64,000 bases of DNA from Aurantiacibacter gangjinensis (GCF_001886695.1 NZ_CP018097.1:1507001-1571000), one strand, 5' to 3'. Shown: positions 29,739-39,663, counted from the stretch's first letter. Notes: generated by a model from the sequence alone, not told the origin. Numbers and translations are program-made.

Positions 29739-30014
29739 ATGGCACGTTCGGTCTGGAAAGGTCCGTTTGTCGACCTGCACCTTCTGAAGAAGGCGCAGGA
29801 AGCGCAGGAAGCAAGCAACACCAAGCCGATCAAGACCTGGTCGCGCCGTTCTACGATCCTGCCCGATTTCGTCGGCCTGACCTTCAACGTCTATAACGGG
29901 CAGAAATTCGTGCCCGTCTCGGTCAACGAGGAAATGGTCGGCCACAAGCTCGGTGAATTTGCGCCCACGCGCAGCTTCCCCGGCCACGCTGCCGACAAGA
30001 AGGGTAAGCGATAA
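29739..30014 (+). CDS. rpsS: 30S ribosomal protein S19
   Basis: 91 residues from ATG 29739 ([19 protein letters not shown]). [24 protein letters not shown] core, here [15 protein letters not shown], and [12 protein letters not shown] mark the family. Head of the 30S subunit near the A-site finger and S13. Stop overlaps the rplV start by one base (TAATG). Confidence 0.97.
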   Translation: MARSVWKGPFVDLHLLKKAQEAQEASNTKPIKTWSRRSTILPDFVGLTFNVYNGQKFVPVSVNEEMVGHKLGEFAPTRSFPGHAADKKGKR

Positions 30015-30391
30015 TGAGCAAGGCAAAAGCTCCCCGCCGCGTTGCGGAAAACGAGGCGCTTGCTGTCGGCACCACCATCCGTGGCTCCGCGCAGAAGCTG
30101 AACCTCGTGGCCGCTCTGATCCGCGGCAAGAAGGCGGAAGAGGCGATGAACATTCTCTCTTTCTCCAAGCGCGCCATGGCGAAGGATGCACAAAAGGTGC
30201 TCGCTTCCGCCATCGCCAATGCCGAGAACAACCACGATCTCGACGTCGACGCTCTCGTTGTCGCCGAGGCCAGCGTTGGCAAGTCGATCACCATGAAGCG
30301 GTTCGCAACGCGCGGCCGTGGCAAGTCCACGCGTATCCTCAAGCCGTTCAGCCGGCTGCGGATCGTCGTTCGCGAAGCAGAAGAGGCGTAA
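30014..30391 (+). CDS. rplV: 50S ribosomal protein L22
   Basis: 125 residues, ATG overlapping the rpsS stop. [21 protein letters not shown] and the tunnel hairpin region [19 protein letters not shown] are conserved. Lines the nascent peptide tunnel with L4 and is a macrolide-resistance locus. N-terminal arm slightly longer than the 110-residue family average. Confidence 0.97.
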   Translation: MSKAKAPRRVAENEALAVGTTIRGSAQKLNLVAALIRGKKAEEAMNILSFSKRAMAKDAQKVLASAIANAENNHDLDVDALVVAEASVGKSITMKRFATRGRGKSTRILKPFSRLRIVVREAEEA

Positions 30392-30392
30392 G

Positions 30393-31088
30393 ATGGGCCA
30401 TAAGAGCAATCCGATCGGTCTGCGCCTGCAGATCAACCGCACCTGGGACAGCCGGTGGTACGCCGAAGGCGGCGAATATGCCAAGCTGCTCAAGGAAGAT
30501 ATCGAGATCCGCAAATACATCATCGACACGCTGCCCCAGGCCGCGATTTCGAAGGTGGTGATCGAGCGTCCGGCCAAGCTGTGCCGCATCTCGATCTACG
30601 CGGCTCGTCCCGGTGTCATCATCGGCAAGAAGGGCGCGGATATCGAAAAGCTGCGCACCAAGCTGAGCACGATGACCAGCAGCGAAGTGAAGCTGAACAT
30701 CGTCGAGATCCGCAAGCCGGAAGTCGATGCGAAACTCGTTGCTCAGGGCATTGCCGACCAGCTCATCCGCCGCGTCGCTTTCCGTCGTGCGATGAAGCGC
30801 GCCATGCAGTCTGCCATGCGTCTGGGTGCCGAAGGCATCAAGATCATGTGTGGCGGCCGTCTGGGCGGTGCGGAGATCGCCCGTGTCGAACAGTATCGCG
30901 AAGGCCGTGTGCCGCTGCACACGCTGCGTGCAAATATCGACTACGCCGAAGCCGAAGCACTGACCGCTTATGGCATCATCGGCATCAAGGTGTGGGTCTT
31001 CAAGGGCGAGATCCTCGGCCACGATCCGACCGCGCAGGACCGCTTGATGCTGGAATCCCAGACATCCGGCGTTCGCCCGGCGCGCTGA
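30393..31088 (+). CDS. rpsC: 30S ribosomal protein S3
   Basis: 231 residues from ATG 30393 ([22 protein letters not shown]), one base after the rplV stop. KH domain with [14 protein letters not shown] (GKKG loop), then [14 protein letters not shown] and the C-terminal domain [10 protein letters not shown] and [17 protein letters not shown] segment. Part of the mRNA entry tunnel and helicase. Confidence 0.98.
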   Translation: MGHKSNPIGLRLQINRTWDSRWYAEGGEYAKLLKEDIEIRKYIIDTLPQAAISKVVIERPAKLCRISIYAARPGVIIGKKGADIEKLRTKLSTMTSSEVKLNIVEIRKPEVDAKLVAQGIADQLIRRVAFRRAMKRAMQSAMRLGAEGIKIMCGGRLGGAEIARVEQYREGRVPLHTLRANIDYAEAEALTAYGIIGIKVWVFKGEILGHDPTAQDRLMLESQTSGVRPAR

Positions 31089-31109
31089 TTGCAGGACAGG
31101 TAAAAGACA

Positions 31110-31547
31110 ATGCTGCAACCGAAGAAAACCAAGTTCCGCAAGGCGTTCAAGGGCAAGATCCATGGCAACGCCAAGGGCGGTACGGACCTGAATTTCGGGT
31201 CTTACGGCCTCAAGGCTCTCGAGCCGGAACGCGTGACCGCGCGCCAGATCGAGGCGGCACGTCGTGCGATCACGCGCCACATCAAGCGCCAGGGTCGTCT
31301 CTGGATCCGCATCTTTCCCGATGTGCCGGTTTCGAAGAAGCCTGCAGAAGTGCGTCAGGGTAAGGGCAAGGGCTCCGTCGAATTCTGGGCTGCTCGCGTG
31401 AAGCCGGGCCGTATCCTGTTCGAGCTCGACGGCGTTCCCGGTCCGCTGGCCGCCGAAGCCTTCAGCCGCGCTGCAATGAAGCTGCCGATCAAGACCAAGG
31501 TCGTGGCCCGTCTGGGTGACACCTCGCACCTGGGAGGCACCAAGTAA
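31110..31547 (+). CDS. rplP: 50S ribosomal protein L16
   Basis: 145 residues. [48 protein letters not shown] in segments, [24 protein letters not shown]. The arginine in the 'FP-D-xPVS/T-KKP-E-RMGKGKG' region aligns with the site hydroxylated by YcfD in some bacteria, but here Met is Gln (VRQGKGKG). Organises tRNA binding in the A-site. ATG of rpmC overlaps its stop. Confidence 0.97.
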   Translation: MLQPKKTKFRKAFKGKIHGNAKGGTDLNFGSYGLKALEPERVTARQIEAARRAITRHIKRQGRLWIRIFPDVPVSKKPAEVRQGKGKGSVEFWAARVKPGRILFELDGVPGPLAAEAFSRAAMKLPIKTKVVARLGDTSHLGGTK

Positions 31548-31762
31548 TGGCCGATAAGAACAACATGGAAGACCTGCGCACCAAGACCGACGATCAGCTG
31601 TCGGAAGCGCTGACGATGCTCAAGAAAGAGCAGTTCAACCTTCGTTTCCAGGCCGCCACCAACCAGCTGGAAGGTGCCGCCCGCGTGAAGGAAGTCCGTC
31701 GTCAGATCGCGCGCATCAAGACGCTTCAGGGCGAACGTGCCCGCGAAGCGGCGAAAGCGTAA
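31547..31762 (+). CDS. rpmC: 50S ribosomal protein L29
   Basis: 71 residues; start overlaps the rplP stop (TAATG). [29 protein letters not shown] and the ARIKT-type helix are typical. Located near the tunnel exit beside L23. Slightly extended by a short Ala/Glu-rich tail. Confidence 0.95.
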   Translation: MADKNNMEDLRTKTDDQLSEALTMLKKEQFNLRFQAATNQLEGAARVKEVRRQIARIKTLQGERAREAAKA

Positions 31763-31772
31763 GGAGTAGACA

Positions 31773-32156
31773 ATGCCGAAACGTATTCTGATCGGGACCG
31801 TCACCTCCGACAAGACCGACAAGACTGTGACCGTAAAGGTCGAACGCCGCGTGAAGCACCCGCTTTACGGCAAGATCATCAAGCGCTCGAAGAAGTATCA
31901 CGCGCATGATGAAGCCAACGAATATGTCGTGGGCGACAAGGTCCGCATCGAGGAGACGAAGCCGATCTCCAAGACGAAGACCTGGACGGTGAAGGACCGT
32001 CTCGTCGCCTCGCGCGGCACCGAGGTGGAAGCCGATCTGGATGTGGCCGAAGCCATGCCCACCGGTGCCCCGGAAGAGAAGAAGGCGAAGCCCGCCAAGA
32101 AGGCCGACACCAAGGCAGACGATGCTGCCAAGGAAGAGGCAGCGGAAGAGGCGTAA
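31773..32156 (+). CDS. rpsQ: 30S ribosomal protein S17 with C-terminal extension
   Basis: 127 residues against about 80-90 in most bacteria. OB-fold core: [60 protein letters not shown]. From about residue 90 a charged tail runs [17 protein letters not shown] then KEEAAEEA, Lys/Ala/Glu-rich and probably disordered or helical. An 85-base gap with a TGCCGGA/TCCGGCA hairpin (32199-32217) follows before rplN. Confidence 0.96.
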   Translation: MPKRILIGTVTSDKTDKTVTVKVERRVKHPLYGKIIKRSKKYHAHDEANEYVVGDKVRIEETKPISKTKTWTVKDRLVASRGTEVEADLDVAEAMPTGAPEEKKAKPAKKADTKADDAAKEEAAEEA

Positions 32157-32241
32157 GCCATTCGATCCCGTTTTCGGACGGGGAAAGACTTTAGGAACTG
32201 CCGGACTGGTTCCGGCAAGCCAATGAGAAGGAACCGGATCA

Positions 32242-32610
32242 ATGATCCAGATGCAATCCAATCTCGAAGTCGCGGACAATAGCGGCGCGAAGCGCGTCCA
32301 GTGCATCAAGGTGCTGGGCGGGTCTAAGCGTCGTACGGCGTCCGTCGGCGACGTGATCGTGGTTTCCGTGAAGGAAGCCCAGCCGCGCGCCCGCGTGAAA
32401 AAGGGCGACGTGCACCGTGCGGTGATCGTGCGTACCAAGAAGGACGTTCGCCGTCCCGATGGCACCGTGATCCGTTTCGACAGCAATGCCGCGGTTCTGG
32501 TCAACAAGACCGAAGAGCCGATCGGCACGCGTATCTTCGGCCCCGTCGTGCGTGAACTGCGCGGCAAGGGCTTCATGAAGATCATCTCGCTCGCGCCGGA
32601 GGTGCTGTAA
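32242..32610 (+). CDS. rplN: 50S ribosomal protein L14
   Basis: 122 residues, exact family length. [71 protein letters not shown] are diagnostic. Intersubunit bridge protein and docking site for RsfS. First gene after the S17 gap; ATG of rplX overlaps its stop. Confidence 0.98.
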   Translation: MIQMQSNLEVADNSGAKRVQCIKVLGGSKRRTASVGDVIVVSVKEAQPRARVKKGDVHRAVIVRTKKDVRRPDGTVIRFDSNAAVLVNKTEEPIGTRIFGPVVRELRGKGFMKIISLAPEVL

Positions 32611-32930
32611 TGGCTTCTGCTAAGATCAAGAAGGGCGACACCGTCGTGGTGCTCTCGGGCAAGGACAAGGGCCAGACCGGCACCGTCCAGCAGGTCATGC
32701 CGAAAGAAGGCAAGATCCTGGTCGAAGGCGTGAATGTGATGACCCGTCATCGCAAGCCGTCGCAGGCCAACCCGCAGGGCGGCATCGACCGCGTTCCCGC
32801 TCCGTTGCATATCGCCAAGGTTGCGATTGCCGATCCCAAGGATGGCAAGCCCACCCGCGTCCGTTTCGAGGAAAAGGACGGGAAGAAGGTGCGCGTTGCC
32901 GTCAAGTCCGGGGAGACCATCGATGGCTGA
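32610..32930 (+). CDS. rplX: 50S ribosomal protein L24
   Basis: 106 residues, KOW motif [20 protein letters not shown], then [21 protein letters not shown]. Start overlaps the rplN stop (TAATG) and its end overlaps rplE by 8 bases. Assembly initiator of the 50S subunit. Confidence 0.97.
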   Translation: MASAKIKKGDTVVVLSGKDKGQTGTVQQVMPKEGKILVEGVNVMTRHRKPSQANPQGGIDRVPAPLHIAKVAIADPKDGKPTRVRFEEKDGKKVRVAVKSGETIDG

Positions 32931-33504
32931 TTATACCCCCCGCCTGAAGACGAAGTATAACCAAGAAATCGTCAAGGCGATGACCGAGAAGTTCGGCTAC
33001 GAGAACCCGATGCAGGTTCCCAAGCTTGCCAAGATCACGCTCAACATGGGCGTGGGCGAGGCGAGCCAGGACAAGAAGAAGGTTCAGACCGCAGCCGACG
33101 AAATGCAGGCGATTGCCGGCCAGAAGCCGGTTATCACCAAGGCAAAGAAATCCATCGCCCAGTTCAAGCTGCGCGACGGTATGCCGATCGGTTGCAAGGT
33201 AAACCTGCGCCGTGACCGCATGTACGAATTTCTCGACCGCCTGGTGACGATCGCCATGCCCCGCATTCGCGACTTCCGTGGCCTGAATCCGAAGAGCTTC
33301 GATGGCAATGGCAATTACGCCATGGGCATCAAGGAGCAGATCATCTTCCCGGAGATCAGCTACGACCAGATCGAGAAGGTGCGCGGCATGGATATCATCG
33401 TCACCACCACCGCGAAGACCGACGAGGAAGCGCGCGAGCTGCTGCGTCTCTTCGGTTTCCCGTTCCCGGCTCAGCAGTCGGAAGAAGAAAAGGAAGCGGC
33501 CTGA
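32923..33504 (+). CDS. rplE: 50S ribosomal protein L5
   Basis: 193 residues from ATG 32923 ([20 protein letters not shown]), overlapping rplX by 8 bases. Conserved [55 protein letters not shown], and the C-terminal [13 protein letters not shown] short Glu-rich tail ([10 protein letters not shown]) extends it beyond the usual 179 residues. Binds 5S rRNA and contacts P-site tRNA. Confidence 0.97.
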   Translation: MADYTPRLKTKYNQEIVKAMTEKFGYENPMQVPKLAKITLNMGVGEASQDKKKVQTAADEMQAIAGQKPVITKAKKSIAQFKLRDGMPIGCKVNLRRDRMYEFLDRLVTIAMPRIRDFRGLNPKSFDGNGNYAMGIKEQIIFPEISYDQIEKVRGMDIIVTTTAKTDEEARELLRLFGFPFPAQQSEEEKEAA

Positions 33505-33529
33505 GGCCGCGTAGGAGAGCTTAAGTCCA

Positions 33530-33835
33530 ATGGCGAAACTGAGTTCCATAAACAAGAACGAGCGGCGCAAGCAGCTCGTCAAGAAGTACGCTGCGAAATA
33601 CGCAAAGCTGAAGGCAGTTGCCGACGATGAGTCGCTCGATGAAACCGCGCGCCTCATGGCACGCCTGAAAATGGCCGAGCTGCCCCGCAATGCGAACCCC
33701 ACCCGTGTGCGCAACCGCTGCACCACCACCGGCCGCCCGCGCGGCTACTATCGCAAGTTCGGGCTTAACCGCATCGAACTCCGCGATCTGGCCAATAAAG
33801 GCCTGATCCCGGGCGTGACCAAGTCGAGCTGGTGA
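33530..33835 (+). CDS. rpsN: 30S ribosomal protein S14 (zinc-free type)
   Basis: 101 residues, the longer type lacking the CxxC zinc ribbon of the short paralogue. [58 protein letters not shown] in segments. 30S head protein needed for late assembly. 25 bases after rplE. Confidence 0.97.
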   Translation: MAKLSSINKNERRKQLVKKYAAKYAKLKAVADDESLDETARLMARLKMAELPRNANPTRVRNRCTTTGRPRGYYRKFGLNRIELRDLANKGLIPGVTKSSW

Positions 33836-33846
33836 GGAATTAGACA

Positions 33847-34242
33847 ATGGCTATGACCGATCCCCTGGGTGATATGCTCACCCGCATCCGCAACGGCCAG
33901 CAGGCGAAGAAGGACTCCGTCCTGTCGCCCGCTTCCAAGCTGCGTGCAAACGTCCTCGAAGTGCTCCAGCGCGAAGGCTACATCCGTGGCTACAGCGAAG
34001 ACTCTTCGGGCGCGCATCCGGCACTGCGGATCGAACTGAAGTATTTCGAAGGCGAACCTGCGATCAAGCATGTCGCCCGTGTCTCCAAGCCTGGCCGCCG
34101 TGTCTATTCGGGTTCCAAGGAACTCCCGATGGTGCGCAACGGCCTCGGCATCACCATCGTCTCGACGCCCAAGGGTGTGCTTTCGGATAACGAAGCCCGC
34201 ACCGAAAACGTCGGCGGTGAAGTGCTCGCGGAGGTGTTCTGA
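33847..34242 (+). CDS. rpsH: 30S ribosomal protein S8
   Basis: 131 residues. [28 protein letters not shown], and the C-terminal [20 protein letters not shown] with EVLAEVF. Binds the central domain of 16S rRNA; in Escherichia coli it is the translational repressor of the spc operon at the rplE site. Stop overlaps rplF ATG. Confidence 0.98.
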   Translation: MAMTDPLGDMLTRIRNGQQAKKDSVLSPASKLRANVLEVLQREGYIRGYSEDSSGAHPALRIELKYFEGEPAIKHVARVSKPGRRVYSGSKELPMVRNGLGITIVSTPKGVLSDNEARTENVGGEVLAEVF

Positions 34243-34775
34243 TGAGCCGCATTGGCAAAAAGCCGGTGGCGCTTCCCAGCGGAGTGACCGCCAAGACCGA
34301 AAACGGCACGCTGACCGTCAAGGGCCCCAAGGGTGAATTGACGATGAGCATGTTCGACCTCATCGACTACAAGATCGAAGACGGCGAAATCCAGGTCAAC
34401 CCGACCAACAAGACCAAGCAGGCCCGCCAGTTCTGGGGCATGCAGCGCACGCTGGTGCAGAACCTGGTCGACGGTGTCACCGAAGGGTTCACCAAGGTGC
34501 TGGAAATCAACGGCGTGGGTTACCGTGCACAGGCGCAGGGCAAGAAGCTGAAGCTTCAGCTCGGCTTCTCGCACGACATCGATCTCGATGTGCCGGAAGG
34601 TCTCGAAGTCAAGACGCCCGACCAGACCACGGTCGAGATTTCGGGCATCGACAAGCAGAAGGTCGGGCAGTTCGCTGCCGAGGTCCGCGAATGGCGCAAG
34701 CCCGAGCCCTACAAGGGCAAGGGCGTGAAGTATCGCGGCGAGTATATCTTCCGCAAGGAAGGGAAGAAGAAGTAA
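34242..34775 (+). CDS. rplF: 50S ribosomal protein L6
   Basis: 177 residues, family length. [25 protein letters not shown], then second repeat [24 protein letters not shown] and C-terminal [23 protein letters not shown]. Near the sarcin-ricin loop. One base separates it from rplR. Confidence 0.98.
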   Translation: MSRIGKKPVALPSGVTAKTENGTLTVKGPKGELTMSMFDLIDYKIEDGEIQVNPTNKTKQARQFWGMQRTLVQNLVDGVTEGFTKVLEINGVGYRAQAQGKKLKLQLGFSHDIDLDVPEGLEVKTPDQTTVEISGIDKQKVGQFAAEVREWRKPEPYKGKGVKYRGEYIFRKEGKKK

Positions 34776-34776
34776 G

Positions 34777-35121
34777 ATGGCAAAGCTTTCTCTTTTCGAG
34801 CGTCGCCGCCGCCGTGTGCGCACCGCGCTGCGCAAGCGTGCCGGTGACAAGCCGCGTCTGTCGGTGCACCGCACCGGCCAGCACATTTACGCGCAGATCA
34901 TCGACGACAAGGACGGACGTACCGTCGCCGCAGCCAATACGCTGGGCGGCAAGGGTTCGGGCGCCAATGTCGAGGCTGCCGCGCAGGTCGGCAAGGATAT
35001 TGCCGCCGCCGCCAAGAAGGCCGGCGTGACCACTGTCGTGTTCGATCGCGGCGGGTTCCTGTTCCATGGTCGCGTGAAAGCGCTGGCCGATGCCGCCCGT
35101 GAAGGCGGGCTGGAGTTCTAA
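34777..35121 (+). CDS. rplR: 50S ribosomal protein L18
   Basis: 114 residues. [38 protein letters not shown], and C-terminal [26 protein letters not shown] with the signature FDRGG. Binds 5S rRNA with L5 and L25. One base separates it from rpsE. Confidence 0.98.
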   Translation: MAKLSLFERRRRRVRTALRKRAGDKPRLSVHRTGQHIYAQIIDDKDGRTVAAANTLGGKGSGANVEAAAQVGKDIAAAAKKAGVTTVVFDRGGFLFHGRVKALADAAREGGLEF

Positions 35122-35122
35122 G

Positions 35123-35920
35123 ATGGCTGACGAAACCAAGAACGAAGAAACCAAGCCGGCCGAGCAGGTCGAGCAGAACGTCGAGGGTTCCACCCCCACG
35201 CCGACCACCGCCCCTACCGAAGCGGCTGAAAACCAGTCCGCTGCGCAGGGTGCCGAAGGTCAGCCGCGTGGTCGTGGCGGCCGTGGCGGCGGACGTGGCC
35301 GTGACGACAATCGCGGCGGTGGCCGCGGTCGTGGCCGTGGCGGACGTGACGATCGTCGCGGTGGCCGTGGCGGTGACGATGATGGCGAGGAGCTGATCGA
35401 AAAGCTCGTCCACATCAACCGCGTCGCCAAGGTGGTGAAGGGCGGTAAGCGCTTCGGTTTCGCCGCGCTGGTCGTGGTGGGTGACGGCAAGGGCCGCGTG
35501 GGCTTTGGCCACGGCAAGGCCCGCGAAGTGCCCGAGGCGATCAACAAGGCAACCGCTGCCGCCAAGAAGAAGATGATCCGCGTGCCGCTGAAGGAAGGCC
35601 GCACGCTGCACCATGACGGTCGCGGTCACTTCGGCGCCGGCAAGGTGAATGTGCGTTCGGCTCCGGCTGGTACGGGCATCATCGCCGGTGGCCCGATGCG
35701 TGCCGTTTTCGAAAGCCTGGGTGTTTCCGACGTGGTGACCAAGTCGATCGGCACGTCCAACCCCTACAACATGATCCGCGCCACGTTTGACGCGCTTGTC
35801 AACCAGTCTTCGCCGAAGTCGGTTGCCCAGCGTCGCGGCAAGAAGGTTGCAGACCTTCTCGGCCGTGGTGGCGCAAGCGAAGCAGAGGCCCAGGCCGATG
35901 CTGAAGCGATTGCGGAGTAA
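35123..35920 (+). CDS. rpsE: 30S ribosomal protein S5 with long RGG-rich N-terminal extension
   Basis: 265 residues from ATG 35123, about 95 more than the usual 165-170. The canonical protein begins near residue 90 ([26 protein letters not shown]) and includes [22 protein letters not shown] and [22 protein letters not shown]. The first 90 residues are an acidic/Thr-Pro-Ala stretch followed by an RGG-box tract (many GRGGRGG and GGRGRGRGG units, ending [10 protein letters not shown]), the kind of segment that binds RNA nonspecifically. The start is fixed by the rplR stop two bases earlier. A C-terminal Ala/Glu tail is also present. Confidence 0.97.
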   Translation: MADETKNEETKPAEQVEQNVEGSTPTPTTAPTEAAENQSAAQGAEGQPRGRGGRGGGRGRDDNRGGGRGRGRGGRDDRRGGRGGDDDGEELIEKLVHINRVAKVVKGGKRFGFAALVVVGDGKGRVGFGHGKAREVPEAINKATAAAKKKMIRVPLKEGRTLHHDGRGHFGAGKVNVRSAPAGTGIIAGGPMRAVFESLGVSDVVTKSIGTSNPYNMIRATFDALVNQSSPKSVAQRRGKKVADLLGRGGASEAEAQADAEAIAE

Positions 35921-35925
35921 TCCAG

Positions 35926-36114
35926 ATGGCTGACAAGAAAACCATCAAGATCAAGCAGATCGGTTCGCCGATCCGCCGTCCCGAAGGCCAGCGCAAGATC
36001 CTGATCGGTCTTGGTCTCAACAAGATGCACAAGGTCGTCGTACGTCAGGACACTCCTGAAGTGCGCGGCGCGGTCGCCAAGGTGCCGCACCTGGTGCAGA
36101 TCGTCGAGGACTGA
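35926..36114 (+). CDS. rpmD: 50S ribosomal protein L30
   Basis: 62 residues: [30 protein letters not shown], then [25 protein letters not shown]. 5 bases after rpsE. Followed by a 96-base gap with a perfect 8-base hairpin before rplO. Confidence 0.96.
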   Translation: MADKKTIKIKQIGSPIRRPEGQRKILIGLGLNKMHKVVVRQDTPEVRGAVAKVPHLVQIVED

Positions 36115-36144
36115 TCGGGCCGCGATCGTCTCATTGACGGATGT

Positions 36145-36165
36145 GGCCCGCTGCGATAGCGGGCC
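36145..36165 (+). other. Hairpin between rpmD and rplO
   Basis: GGCCCGCT/AGCGGGCC with loop GCGAT, followed by GCTTCCATTTTA, a poor U-run. Possibly a processing or attenuation site in the spc operon. Confidence 0.45.
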
Positions 36166-36210
36166 GCTTCCATTTTATCAGCGCGAAAACAGCGAAAGCG
36201 AGTGCACACT

Positions 36211-36735
36211 ATGAAACTTAACGAAATCAAGGACAATGAAGGCGCCCGCAAGGAGCGTATTCGTGTCGGACGTGGCATCGGCTCGGGCAAGGGCAAGACT
36301 GCCGGTCGCGGCCAGAAGGGCCAAAAGAGCCGTTCGGGCGTAGCGATCAAGGGCTTCGAAGGCGGCCAGATGCCCCTTCACATGCGTCTTCCCAAGCGCG
36401 GCTTCAACAATCCCTTCGGCAAGGACTATGCCGAAGTGAATATCGGCCAGGTGCAGAAGCTGGTCGACAACAAGAAGCTGGACGCCAAGAAGACCGTCGA
36501 TCACGAGGCGCTGAAGGCTGCCGGCGTGGCACGCGGCGGCAAGGATGGCGTTCGCCTGCTTGCCAAGGGCGATCTAACCGCCAAGCTGACCTTCAACGTC
36601 GCTGGCGCCTCCAAGGGTGCGGTTGCGGCGGTCGAGAAGGCTGGCGGCAAGGTCGACATCATCGACAAGGGCAAGCCCGAGCACGAGAAGAAGGCCGAGC
36701 GTCGCGAAGCGAACAAGGCCAAAAAGGCCGGTTAA
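36211..36735 (+). CDS. rplO: 50S ribosomal protein L15
   Basis: 174 residues from ATG 36211 ([22 protein letters not shown]); an in-frame GTG at 36202 is less likely. [18 protein letters not shown] and [15 protein letters not shown] identify the family. The C-terminus is extended with a Lys/Glu/Ala tail ([18 protein letters not shown]). Late 50S assembly protein. Confidence 0.97.
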   Translation: MKLNEIKDNEGARKERIRVGRGIGSGKGKTAGRGQKGQKSRSGVAIKGFEGGQMPLHMRLPKRGFNNPFGKDYAEVNIGQVQKLVDNKKLDAKKTVDHEALKAAGVARGGKDGVRLLAKGDLTAKLTFNVAGASKGAVAAVEKAGGKVDIIDKGKPEHEKKAERREANKAKKAG

Positions 36736-36744
36736 AACAAGAAA

Positions 36745-36782
36745 AGGGGCGCACGGGTTCGACATCGGACGCGTGCGCCCCT
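36745..36782. other. Strong hairpin between rplO and secY
   Basis: AGGGGCGCAC (36745-36754) pairs perfectly with GTGCGCCCCT (36773-36782) across an 18-base loop. There is no U-run, so partial transcription pausing, processing, or 3' protection of the ribosomal mRNA is more likely than full termination. Confidence 0.5.
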
Positions 36783-36839
36783 ATCTAGCTCTCCTGAGCC
36801 GGGAGGGACCGGCGACAATACCAGGATTACACACGTATC

Positions 36840-38210
36840 ATGGCATCGCGCGCCGACAATATCGCAAGTTCGCTGAGCTTCTCCAATTTCAGCAAGGCCA
36901 CTGAACTCAAGCAGCGCATCATGTTCACCATCGGTGCGCTGATCGTCTTCCGCTTCCTCAGCTTCGTACCGCTTCCGGGTGTAAACCCGTCTGCGCTGGC
37001 CGCTCTTTATGAGAGCCAGAACCTGGGTGAAGGCATTATTGGCCTCTTCAACACATTCTCGGGCGGCAGTCTTGAGCGCATGAGCCTCATTGCGCTCGGC
37101 GTGATGCCCTATATCACGGCCTCGATCGTCATCCAGATGGCGGCAGCCCTGCATCCCAGCTTGATCGCTCTCAAGAAAGAGGGTGAGGCAGGGCGCAAGA
37201 AGCTGAACCAGTACACCCGTTACGGTACGGTATTCCTGTGCGCGATCCAAGGCTACTTCCTTGCCGTCGGCCTTGAATCCTACGCGGCCCAGAGCGCGCT
37301 GCCAGTGGTGGTTGATCCTGGCATGCTGTTCCGCGTCGTCGCCGTCATCAACCTGGTTGGCGGCACCATGTTCCTGCTGTGGCTGGGCGAGCAGATTACC
37401 TCGCGCGGTATCGGCAATGGCGTATCGCTCATCATCATGGCGGGCATCGTCGCCCAGTTCCCGACCTTCACGGCCAACCTCTTCGAAGGTGGTCGCACCG
37501 GTTCGATCAGCGGCGTGCTGATCGGCGGGGTAGTGGTGATGGTGGTGATCCTCATCCTCGTCATCTGCTTCTTCGAGCGCGCCCAGCGTCGCTTGCTGAT
37601 CCAGTATCCTAAGCGCGCCATGCAGCGCGGCGGGATGCAAGCCGACCGTTCGCACTTGCCGCTGAAGCTGAACACCGCAGGCGTGATCCCGCCGATCTTC
37701 GCCAGCTCGCTATTGTTGCTGCCGCTCACCATCGTGCAGTTCGCCGGCAACTCGATCGACACCAGCACGGGTTCGGGCAGCTTTATCCAGCAGCTGAGCC
37801 AGTACCTCGCCCACGGCCAGCCGCTATATATGGCGCTGTACGGCCTGGGCATCATGTTCTTCGCCTTCTTCTACACCGCCGTGGTGTTCAATCCGGAAGA
37901 TACCGCCGACAATCTGAAGAAGAATGGCGGCTTCATCCCAGGCATCCGTCCCGGCAAGCGCACGGCGGAGTATCTGGATTACGTGCTCACCCGCATCACC
38001 GTGGTCGGCGCGATCTACCTGACCGCGGTCTGTGTGATCCCGGAATACTTCATCGCGCAGGCCGGCCTGCCGATCCTGCTGGGCGGTACCAGCCTGCTGA
38101 TCGTGGTGAACGTGACTGTGGATACGATCAGCCAGATCCAGTCGCATTTGCTGGCGCACCAGTATGGTGACCTCATCAAAAAGGCTAAGTTGAAGGGGCG
38201 GATGCGCTAG
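36840..38210 (+). CDS. secY: Preprotein translocase subunit SecY
   Basis: 456 residues, ten hydrophobic helices. Landmarks: ATELKQRIMFTIGALIVFRF at the first helix, VPLPGVNP, GVMPYITASIVIQM (helix 2b-3), GRKKLNQYTRYGT, ERAQRRLLIQYPKR with the cytosolic loop, and the C-terminal LKGRMR. Channel of the Sec translocon together with SecE and SecG. Embedded in the spc operon as in most bacteria, with adk following. Confidence 0.98.
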   Translation: MASRADNIASSLSFSNFSKATELKQRIMFTIGALIVFRFLSFVPLPGVNPSALAALYESQNLGEGIIGLFNTFSGGSLERMSLIALGVMPYITASIVIQMAAALHPSLIALKKEGEAGRKKLNQYTRYGTVFLCAIQGYFLAVGLESYAAQSALPVVVDPGMLFRVVAVINLVGGTMFLLWLGEQITSRGIGNGVSLIIMAGIVAQFPTFTANLFEGGRTGSISGVLIGGVVVMVVILILVICFFERAQRRLLIQYPKRAMQRGGMQADRSHLPLKLNTAGVIPPIFASSLLLLPLTIVQFAGNSIDTSTGSGSFIQQLSQYLAHGQPLYMALYGLGIMFFAFFYTAVVFNPEDTADNLKKNGGFIPGIRPGKRTAEYLDYVLTRITVVGAIYLTAVCVIPEYFIAQAGLPILLGGTSLLIVVNVTVDTISQIQSHLLAHQYGDLIKKAKLKGRMR

Positions 38211-38252
38211 GCTAGCGTCCGCGCTCTTATCCAACGGGGAACGGCGACACCG

Positions 38253-38903
38253 ATGAACATCATCCTTCTCGGCCCTCCGGGCGCAGGCAAGGGCACGCAA
38301 GCTAACCTCCTGGTGGAGCATCACGGCATGCTCCAGCTTTCCACCGGCGACATGCTGCGCGAGACGCGTAAGGCCGATACGGAGCTGGGCCGCCGGGTAG
38401 CTGCGGTGATGGATGCAGGCGAACTGGTGTCGGACGAAATCGTGTCCGCCATGATCGATGCGAAGCTTTCCGACATGGGTGACGATGTCGGTGCGATCTT
38501 CGACGGTTTTCCGCGCACCGAGGCCCAGGCTCGCGCACTGGACGACATCCTCGCCGGACATGACCGGACACTGGCCTTCGTGATCGAACTGGTGGTGGAT
38601 GAAGAAGCTCTGGTCGACCGCGTTACCGGCCGCTTCACCTGCGCCAATTGCGGCGCGGGCTATCACGATCGCCACAAGCAGCCCGAGACGGAAGGCGTGT
38701 GCGACAAATGCGGCTCCACCGAATTCAAGCGCCGTGCCGACGATACCGAAGAAACGGTACGCACCCGCATGAAGGAATATCGCGCCAAGACAGCGCCGAT
38801 CCTTCCCTTCTATGAAGAGCGCGGCATCGTGCACCGCGTGGATGGCATGGCTGCGATCGACGAAGTGACATCGGCGATCGAGAAGGTGTTGGCGTCGGCC
38901 TGA
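38253..38903 (+). CDS. adk: Adenylate kinase, zinc-lid type
   Basis: 216 residues. P-loop GPPGAGKGTQA, AMP site STGDMLRE, FDGFPRTEAQA, and a lid domain carrying four cysteines, Cys130, Cys133, Cys150 and Cys153 (CANC...CDKC), predicted to bind zinc. Converts ATP and AMP to two ADP. Starts 42 bases after secY, the conserved secY-adk pairing. Confidence 0.97.
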   Translation: MNIILLGPPGAGKGTQANLLVEHHGMLQLSTGDMLRETRKADTELGRRVAAVMDAGELVSDEIVSAMIDAKLSDMGDDVGAIFDGFPRTEAQARALDDILAGHDRTLAFVIELVVDEEALVDRVTGRFTCANCGAGYHDRHKQPETEGVCDKCGSTEFKRRADDTEETVRTRMKEYRAKTAPILPFYEERGIVHRVDGMAAIDEVTSAIEKVLASA

Positions 38904-38940
38904 CCCTCACGCTATCTCCTCCCGAAAGGAGGGGTGCCTG

Positions 38941-39498
38941 ATGAAATATGCAATCGCTGCAATATCTGCCCTGGCCGCAGCGTCATCCGCGCGTGCCGAG
39001 GTGGTGGAGAGCAACGCAAGCGGCTTCGTTACGCAGGACGAGGTGGTTATCGAGGCTGCTCCCTCCGAAGTCTGGCAAGCACTCGTGGAGCCCGGGCGCT
39101 GGTGGAACGGCGCGCATAGCTGGTCGGGCGATGCGGGCAATTTTTCCGTGACTGCCGAAGCGGGCGGATGCTTTTGCGAAGCTTTGCCAGGCGGTGGATC
39201 GGTCGAGCACATGCGCGTGGTTTATGCCGCGCCGGACCGGATGCTGCGCCTCTCCGGCGCGCTCGGCCCGCTGCAAACCGAAGCGCTTGGCGGTTCGCTG
39301 ACTATCGAGCTCGAGGAAACCGACGACGGGACGCGCGTTAGCTGGACCTATGTCGTGGGCGGCTATTCGCGCTTTCCGCTGGAGCAGATCGCGCCTGCCG
39401 TCGACGCCGTTCAATCCGAACAGCTTCGCCGCCTCCACGCCCTGCTGTCCACAGGCGATCCCGAGGCGCAGGTAGTGGAAAACGCGCCTGCCGGATGA
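38941..39498 (+). CDS. SRPBCC (START-like) domain protein, secreted
   Basis: 185 residues; signal peptide (MKYAIAAISALAAASSARA) followed by an SRPBCC fold: VVIEAAPSEVWQALVEPGRWWNG, VYAAPDRMLRLSGALGPLQ, LEETDDGTRVSWTYVVGG. START/AHSA1-like proteins bind hydrophobic ligands; a signal peptide on one is unusual. Inserted between adk and rpsM, which are normally neighbours, 37 bases after adk with a GGAGGG-type RBS. Probably co-transcribed with spc genes; function unknown. Confidence 0.72.
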   Translation: MKYAIAAISALAAASSARAEVVESNASGFVTQDEVVIEAAPSEVWQALVEPGRWWNGAHSWSGDAGNFSVTAEAGGCFCEALPGGGSVEHMRVVYAAPDRMLRLSGALGPLQTEALGGSLTIELEETDDGTRVSWTYVVGGYSRFPLEQIAPAVDAVQSEQLRRLHALLSTGDPEAQVVENAPAG

Positions 39499-39505
39499 CG
39501 GATTT

Positions 39506-39534
39506 TTGACCGGCACAAACTTGCCTGTTATAGG
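39506..39534 (+). promoter_or_regulatory. Predicted promoter of the rpsM-rpsK-rpoA-rplQ operon
   Basis: TTGACC at 39506-39511, exactly 17 bases, then TATAGG at 39529-39534. One of the best sigma70-like matches in the window; predicts a leader of about 245 bases. Confidence 0.65.
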
Positions 39535-39663
39535 ATCGGTCAGCGGCATCAGCCGTCCGGGCAGCGATATGGTCGCTGGCCCGTAATAATGCGCGCCGGG
39601 CGGTTGACGCCGCGGCCGAATCACACTATCTGCGCCTTTCATTCGTCCACTTACGCGAAGTTT

